This document shows, one piece after another, positions 57,520 to 64,000 of a stretch of DNA of 64,000 bases; the stretch's first letter is position 1, and each line of letters begins with the position of its first letter. Under the pieces are notes generated by a model that saw nothing but the letters and a program-made list of their open reading frames with translations, was not told where the DNA came from and did no database searches. Both the position numbers and the translations under genes were made by a program. The stretch covers positions 38,152,001 through 38,216,000 of the forward strand of contig JAWZYU010000005.1 in assembly GCA_038380435.1 (NCBI GenBank), written 5' to 3'. This stretch comes from Ryuthela nishihirai. Lineage: Eukaryota > Arthropoda > Arachnida > Araneae > Heptathelidae.

Positions 57520-60500
57520 AGACAAAAATGTTTCCCTGCAATATTCAGATGCAACAATCCCTGAACCATGTGAACAAAGTCGACTTTTTTTTAAACAGCT
57601 GGGATCAAAAGAAACATCTGCTTTAACCATTATTCAAAAAGACAAAAATGTTTCCCTGCAATATTCAGATGCAACAATCCCTGAACCATATGAACAAAGT
57701 CAACTTTTTTTTGAACAGCTGGGATCAAAAGAAACTCCGCTTTAACCATTATTCAAAAAGACAAAAATGTTTCCCTGCAATATGCAGATGCAACAATCCC
57801 TGAACAATGTGAACAGATTCGACATTTTTTAAAACAGTTGGGATTAAAAGAAACCTCCGCTTTAACCATTATTCAAAAAGACAAAAATGTTTCCCTGCAA
57901 TATTCAGATGCAACAATCCCTGAACCATGTGAACAGATTCGACATTTTTTAAAACAGTTGGGATTAAAAGAAACCTCCGCTTTAACCATTATTCAAAAAG
58001 ACAAAAATGGTTCCCTGCAATATTCAGATGCAACAATTCCTGAACCATGTGAACAGATTCGACATTTTTTAAAACAGTTGGGATCAAAAGAAACCTCCGC
58101 TTTAACCATTATTCAAAAAGACAAAAATGTTTCCCTCCAATATTCAGATGCAACAATCCCTGAACCATGTAAACAAAGTCGACTTTTTTTTAAACAGCTG
58201 GGATCAAAAGAAACCTCCGCTTTAACCATTATTCAAAAAGACAAAAATGTTTCCCTACAATATTCAGATGCAACAATCCCTGAACCATGTGAACAGATTC
58301 GACATTTTTTAAAACAGTTGGGATTAAAAGAAACCTCCGCTTTAACCATTATTCAAAAAGACAAAAAATGTTTCCCTGCAATATTCAGATGCAACAATCC
58401 CTGAACCATGTGAACAGATTCGACATTTTTTAAAACAGTTGGGATTAAAAGAAACCTCCGCTTTAACCATTATTCAAAAAGACAAAAATGTTTCCCTCCA
58501 ATATTCAGATTCAACAATCCCCGAACCATGTAAACAAAGTCAACTTTTTTTTTAAACAGCTGGGATCAAAAGAAACCTCCGCTTTAACCATTATTCAAAA
58601 AGACAAAAATGTTTCCCTGCAATATTCAGATGCAACAATCCCTGAACCATATGAACAAAGTCGACTTTTTTTTAAACAGCTGGGATCAAAAGAAACATCT
58701 GTTTTAACCATTATTCAAAAAGACAAAAATGTTTCCCTGCAATATGCAGATGCAACAATCCCTGAACAATGTGAACAGATTCGACATTTTTTAAAACAGT
58801 TAGGATTAAAAGAAACCTCTGCTTTAACCATTATTCAAAAAGACAAAAATGTTTCCCTGCAATATTCAGATGCAACAATCCCTGAACCATGTGAACAGAT
58901 TCGACATTTTTTAAAACAGTTGGGATTAAAAGAAACCTCCGCTTTAACCATTATTCAAAAAGACAAAAATGTTTCCCTGCAATATTCAGATGCAACAATT
59001 CCTGAACCATGTGAACAGATTCGACATTTTTTAAAACAGTTGGGATCAAAAGAAACCTCCGCTTTAACCATTATTCAAAAAGACAAAAATGTTTCCCTCC
59101 AATATTCAGATGCAACAATCCCTGAACCATGTAAACAAAGTCAACTTTTTTTTTAAACAGCTGGGATCAAAAGAAACCTCCGCTTTAACCATTATTCAAA
59201 AAGACAAAAATGTTTCCCTGCAATATTCACATGCAACAATCCCTGAACCATATGAACAAAGTCGACTTTTTTTTAAACAGCTGGGATTAAAAGAAACCTC
59301 CGCTTTAACCATTATTCAAAAAGACAAAAATGTTTCCCTGCAATATTCAGATGCAACAATCCCTGAACCATGTGAACAGATTCGACATTTTTTAAAACAG
59401 TTGGGATTAAAAGAAACCTCCGCTTTAACCATTATTCAAAAAGACAAAAATGTTTCCCTGCAATATTCAGATGCAACAATCCCTGAACCATGTAAACAGA
59501 GTCAACTTTTTTTTTAAACACATGGGATCAAAAGAAACCTCCGCTTTAACCATTATTCAAAAAGACAAAAATGTTTCCCTGCAATATGCAGATGCAACAA
59601 TCCCTGAACCATATGAACAAAGTCGACTTTTTTTTGAACAGCTGGGATGAAAAGAAACCTCCGCTTTAACCATTATTCAAAAAGACAAAAATGTTTCCCT
59701 GCAATATGCAGATGCAACAATCCCTGAACAATGTGAACAGATTCGACATTTTTTAAAACGGTTGGGATTAAAAGAAACCTCCGCTTTAACCATTATTCAA
59801 AAAGACAAAAATGTTTCCCTGCAATATTCAGATGCAACAATCCCTGAACCATGTGAACAGATTCGACATTTTTTAAAACAGTTGGGATTAAAAGAAACCT
59901 CCGCTTTAGCCATTATTCAAAAAGACAAATATGTTTCCCTGCAATATTCAGATGCAACAATTCCTGAACCATGTGAACAGATTCGACATTTTTTAAAACA
60001 GTTGGGATCAAAAGAAACCTCCGCTTTAACCATTATTCAAAAAGACAAAAATGTTTCCCTCCAATATTCAGATGCAACAATCTCTGAACCATGTAAACAA
60101 AGTCGACTTTTTTTAAAACAGCTGGGACTAAAAGAAACCTCCGCTTTAACCATTATTCAAAAAGTCAAAAATGTTTCCCTGCAATATTCAGATGCAACAA
60201 TCCCTGAACCATGTAAACAAAGTCGACTTTTTTTTTAAACAGCTGGGATCAAAAGAAACCTCCGCTTTAACCATTATTCAAAAAGACAAAACTGTTTCCC
60301 TGCAATATTCAGATGCAACAATCCCTGAACCATATGAACAAAGTCGACTTTTTTTTAAAACAGCTGGGATTAAAAGAAACCTCCGCTTTAACCATTATTC
60401 AAAAAGACAAAAATGTTTCCCTGCAATATTCAGATGCAACAATCCCTGAACCATGTAAACAAAGTCGACTTTTTTTTAAATAGCTGGGATCAAAAGAAAC

Positions 60501-60650
60501 CTCCGCTTCAACCATTATTCAAAAAGACAAAAAATGTTCCCTGCAATATTCAGATGCAACAATCCGTGAACCATGTGAACAGATTCGACATTTTTTAAAA
60601 CAGCTGGGATTAAAAGAAACCTCCGCTTTAACCATTATTTAAAAAGACAA
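57520..60650 (+). repeat. 120-bp satellite array, about 26 units, coding-phase length
   Basis: The unit begins gggattaaaagaaacctccg, continues ctttaaccattattcaaaaa, gacaaaaatgtttccctgca, atattcagatgcaacaatcc and ctgaaccatgtgaacagatt, and ends cgacattttttaaaacagtt. 120 bp is 40 codons and one frame (KETSALTIIQKDKNVSLQYS, then DATIPEPCEQIRHFLKQLG) is free of stops. Open runs reach 188 and 222 codons before an extra T in the T-run shifts phase. The frame has no start context, intron or terminal domain, so a gene is not claimed. A variant with gaacaatg recurs at 57,784, 58,745 and 59,706 (961-bp spacing), i.e. an eight-unit higher-order repeat. Confidence 0.95.
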
Positions 60651-60873
60651 AAATGAATCTTTCATTTTTGGATATTTTTCTTTAGTTCAACAATTCTATT
60701 GCAGTTTCTTTACTAAATGCAATAACTGGGTTGGCCTGAAGGTTATATAATTTCATTTGATATTTAGGATCTACGGTGCTAATATCAATATTTAATGGAT
60801 TACTGAAAAAAATTAAACTTTGCTTATAGTCATCATATTGAGAAAATCTCTATTAAAATTTTCAATTAGGTAT

Positions 60874-61449
60874 CTAATTGAGGAACTTTTTTTCAAAATT
60901 AACTGTTTTACTAGGTTGCTTCATTTCTTCGTAGAACTCTTTACAAGTTTCAAAATGAATTAAATTGTTTTTCTGCAAATTTGACTTCAACAATTGTAAT
61001 TTGTTTCTAAACCCAGTAACATGATTATAAAGACAGCACACGTTTTGATCTTTTCCTTGTAAGGATTTATTCAAGACATTTAAATAATCTGTAATGTCTG
61101 TTAGGAAAGCAAGTGAACATAGAAAATTTTCATCAACAAAACTTGCTATTAAATCTTCATCGCTGCCCACTTCTGTGAGAAAAAGGTTAATTTCTTTTCC
61201 AAGTGTAAAAAAACTCATGAGTCATTTTCCGGCACTTAACCAGCGAATATTACTATGTAAAAGCAGATCACCATACTCAGCATGCAGTTCGTCTAAAAAA
61301 GCTTTAAATTTTCCGTGTGTAAGAGAACGATTTCCTCCACGAATTAAATTGGTAATTTTGGCAACCTTTTCCATTACGTCGTTTTGTCTCAGCGAAATGC
61401 CACACAATGTCTCCTGGTGCACAATGCAGTGCAGCATTCGACATTGCAT
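60874..61449 (-). pseudogene. hAT-type transposase fragment (GTF2IRD2/ZBED-like)
   Basis: Minus strand: LHCIVHQETLCG, then NDVMEKVAKITNLIRGGNRS, HGKFKAFLDELHAEYGDLLL and HSNIRWLSAGK. An in-frame TGA (61,222-61,224) follows, where relatives have Cys. The frame then continues uninterrupted: FFTLGKEINLFLTEVGSDED, FLCSLAFLTDITDYLNVLNK, SLQGKDQNVCCLYNHVTGFR. The order matches the core of the hAT transposase-derived proteins annotated as GTF2IRD2-like in many animals. Both ends are missing: the N-terminal zinc finger and the C-terminal dimerisation region are not seen. It is about 190 codons of a normally roughly 600-residue protein. Confidence 0.85.
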
Positions 61450-63590
61450 GCCATATGCATGCGCAGTGAGACCGATTCGTGCTGTCGTTAGATGCTTCTT
61501 ATTATTGCAGCTTCATAAAAACATTTGTTTGATGACGCCGCACTGCTCTTAAAAGGTGTCAGAAGTGTGCCGATCGGCTTAAGAATGTTTTGTAAACTTT
61601 ATAGAATGAGTAGGTTGAAGATTGCATAACAGGTAAAGTGATATAAGTTGACAAAATATTATAAGATGGATTACAGATGTTTATTTAAAATTTCAAGTAA
61701 AAACCTTGATTTTGTTCACGGGCCACAAAAATCCAAGTTGGACAGCGCTGGTAAATAATATACTAAAGATTTGGAATTAAATGGTCTTGGCTATCATACT
61801 GTTATGTTTTGAATGCTCTTGATTATTTTGGCGCATTTATGGCCTAGTCGACCATGCGCCATAAAACACAAAACGACCAACCTGATTGTTTTTATGGGAA
61901 TTTCTGAAGAATTCTGTCTTTAGAATAATCCTCATACTGTAATAGAATTGAAGGCCAAAATCATAACTGCTGTTGACGGCATCACTAAGCAAGCATTGGC
62001 TGCAGTTATGGAAAATTCTAGTTGATGTCTTCATATGGTATTGAATACAAGAGGTCAGATATTGGAAATGCTTATATGTGAATACAATATTCTAAGTTTT
62101 ATTGATATGGTGACATCGGAATCAGTGCTGAAAGTGCAATACATTAATAAATATAGGCATTTCAAGCTGCATCAGCTTTTTCTGATGGCTTTAGTATATT
62201 GATATAAGAAATTTTCTTAAGCAGGCCAACAAAAAAGGTGAAATAATATTTTATGCTTCATTTATTGTGCAGAAATAAAAAAAAAGAAATGCTCGGCAAC
62301 ACGAATACTTCCCACTATCGAAATCATTCCCAATATGAGAGCTTAGACGCTAACGTTTTAATTTTTGCTAAGCATGAATAAAAGTGTTGCAAATACATCT
62401 CAGTGAGTTGTATATACAATGAAAAAATATGAATTAACTTTATCAGCAAACACTCTGCTCCTTTTCCATATCTATGGGGATGGTAAGGACAAACAGAAAA
62501 CTGATTTACTATTTCTTTGACAAGTTTTATAAGAAAGGTGAATGTTAACTTTTTACTAATTCTAACTGTTATTGGTAATAGTACTACTGGGAATCTCAAT
62601 TGCAAATCTCGTTCCAGAGCTGTTAAATAGAAATTTTGATGAACTTCGTTAGCTCTTATATTTTATGTAACAGAATCATGTAGAATAGAATTTGTGTTGT
62701 TTTTGTGTATTAATGTTACGTAAAGTAAAAAGTGTATTTACGACGACTTGTTTGTAGTAGTGGGTTTTTTAGCGTGCTTTGTAAATACCATCTTCCAACC
62801 GAGGGATTACGAACTTCATGATGCTTTTTCCTGCAGCCGGTAAAAGAAAACAATCGGTGACCTCACAATGACAACTACAGAGGGAACTGAAGGAGCAAAG
62901 TAAAACTGGTAACGGTAACGCCCCCTGCAGTACGATGTCGGTAAGGAGCTTTCCATCTATCTAACAAGAGGCTAAAAACGAATCGAGAACGAAATTAAAT
63001 AAATATATTAACCGAAATTTTAACGAATGACTTTTTTTTTCTTTTTCCTTTAAAAATAAAGCGGAATAAATAATTTTCGGATACCGTTTTTAACAGTTAT
63101 TTATTAATTATTACACTTAAAAGGCGAAGATAGACGAGACACAGATAGAAGTATTTCTGATAATTTAAAAGAATCAAATAAGATTCTCTTATTATTGGAT
63201 ACTTGTTAAGAAGAACCTCTAGAAAAATGCGATTTTGCATTTAGAACATTGGGCGACAAAACAGCATTCTATGAAGGAGTTTGCAACATGGCAAGAAATA
63301 TTTTTTTCACTTGCAGTGACTTGAAACATTTCGGCACTAAAATTTATGCAAAGTTTCCAGAGAACAAATGAGTAAGTATTGGAAGCTGCATTATCAGTCA
63401 GATTAAACACGTAGTTAAATAAAAGTGTTTATATTCATATAACTTGTGTCTTATATTTACTTATGTGCAAGTCGTATATAAGAACATTATTTGTATATTA
63501 CAACACACTAATATCTAGAAACGTATTCATTTATATAATATTTATATCATAAATTTGAGTCATATTATTTAAAGTTGCACATACACAGTC
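61450..63590. other. AT-rich DNA, nothing recognised
   Basis: Short frames only, no motif on either strand. The stretch immediately upstream of the hAT fragment on its own strand (61,450-61,600) may be unrelated flank. Confidence 0.45.
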
Positions 63591-63593
63591 GTA

Positions 63594-64000
63594 TCAGAAT
63601 GATATGACCACCTACCTAATAATGGGGATAACTACCCTTGGCCCAGATGACAGCGGCGAGACGGTGTGGCATGAATGCAATGAGGCCCTGAAAGGTGGCC
63701 AGGAGGTGCCCATTCGGACTCCAGCAGAGCACGGAGGTTCCAGAGATGACGTGGTTGTGGGTCCGCACGCCGAACCTGTCAATCCAAATGGTCCCACAAG
63801 TGCTCTATGGGATTGAGGTCGGGCGATTTCACCGGCCAAGGGAGAACGGAGACATTGCTGTCGTGTCCCCGGAACCAGTCACGCAGCACCTTAGAGACAT
63901 GGCAGGGAGCATTGTCCTATTGGTAGACACATCACCACCAGGGTAAACATCCAACATGAAGGGATGCATGTGGTCAGCGAGAATGGACAGGTAGCCTTTG
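63594..64000 (-). pseudogene. Tc1-like transposase, C-terminal part, cut by window end
   Basis: Minus strand: DNAPCHVSKVLRDWFRGHD with the second catalytic Asp, then VLPWPVKSPDLNPIEHLWDH with the third acidic residue (Glu). There are 36 residues between the Asp and the Glu. A premature TGA (63,779-63,781) follows HLD, after which QVRRADPQPRHLWNLRALLE continues in frame. The element end is probably near cacagtcgtatcag at 63,594, after a TA. The first catalytic Asp and the DNA-binding domain would lie beyond 64,000. It is inactive as read. Confidence 0.88.

Overview
This is a eukaryotic, repeat-dense, AT-rich window, most likely from an arthropod and possibly a chelicerate. The arthropod call is inference. 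It rests on an intronless inducible-type cytosolic Hsp70 pair and on the mix of pogo/Tigger, mariner, Tc1, hAT, jockey-like and RTE-like remnants with tRNA-derived SINEs. No prokaryotic gene, operon or CRISPR array is present. The only intact protein genes I can support are two hsp70 copies. Almost everything else is transposon debris, SINEs, MITEs and satellite arrays.

The dominant structure is a large inverted duplication. The left arm runs about 5,555-15,369 and the right arm about 16,719-28,495, around a spacer of about 1.35 kb. Each arm carries one hsp70 gene and the two are divergent: copy 1 on the minus strand at 11,888-13,783, copy 2 on the plus strand at 20,446-22,344. Each has its own mirrored promoter with heat-shock elements, a CRE-like TGACGTCA and a TATA-like box. 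A Tigger element (16,802-18,945) lies only in the right arm. A palindromic MITE (7,308-7,518) lies only in the left arm, and the matching empty site survives on the right. Copy 1 has lost the Val of the C-terminal EEVD motif through a 10-bp deletion, so it ends EED; copy 2 ends EEVD.

Left of the palindrome (1-5,555) there is no recognisable gene. A mosaic minisatellite (blocks at 3,028-3,275 and 4,029-5,265) is the main feature. To the right, 28.8-36.2 kb holds minisatellites (one split into inverted halves), SINEs and a long degenerate TTTTGCCAACT-type array. The 37-45 kb stretch has a broken RTE-like LINE, a possible decayed coding segment, a mariner interrupted by a SINE with a perfect target-site duplication, and an internally deleted Tigger with a MITE nested in it.

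A 79-bp satellite (about 48 units) fills 45.8-49.6 kb and contains an apparently identical 1,449-bp tandem duplication. The 50-56 kb stretch carries MITEs, a perfect 73-bp palindrome, a jockey-like LINE fragment and two SINE families. A second satellite (57.5-60.65 kb) has 120-bp units with a stop-free 40-codon phase and an eight-unit higher-order period of about 961 bp. The window ends with a hAT transposase fragment and the 3' half of a Tc1-like element cut by the window edge.
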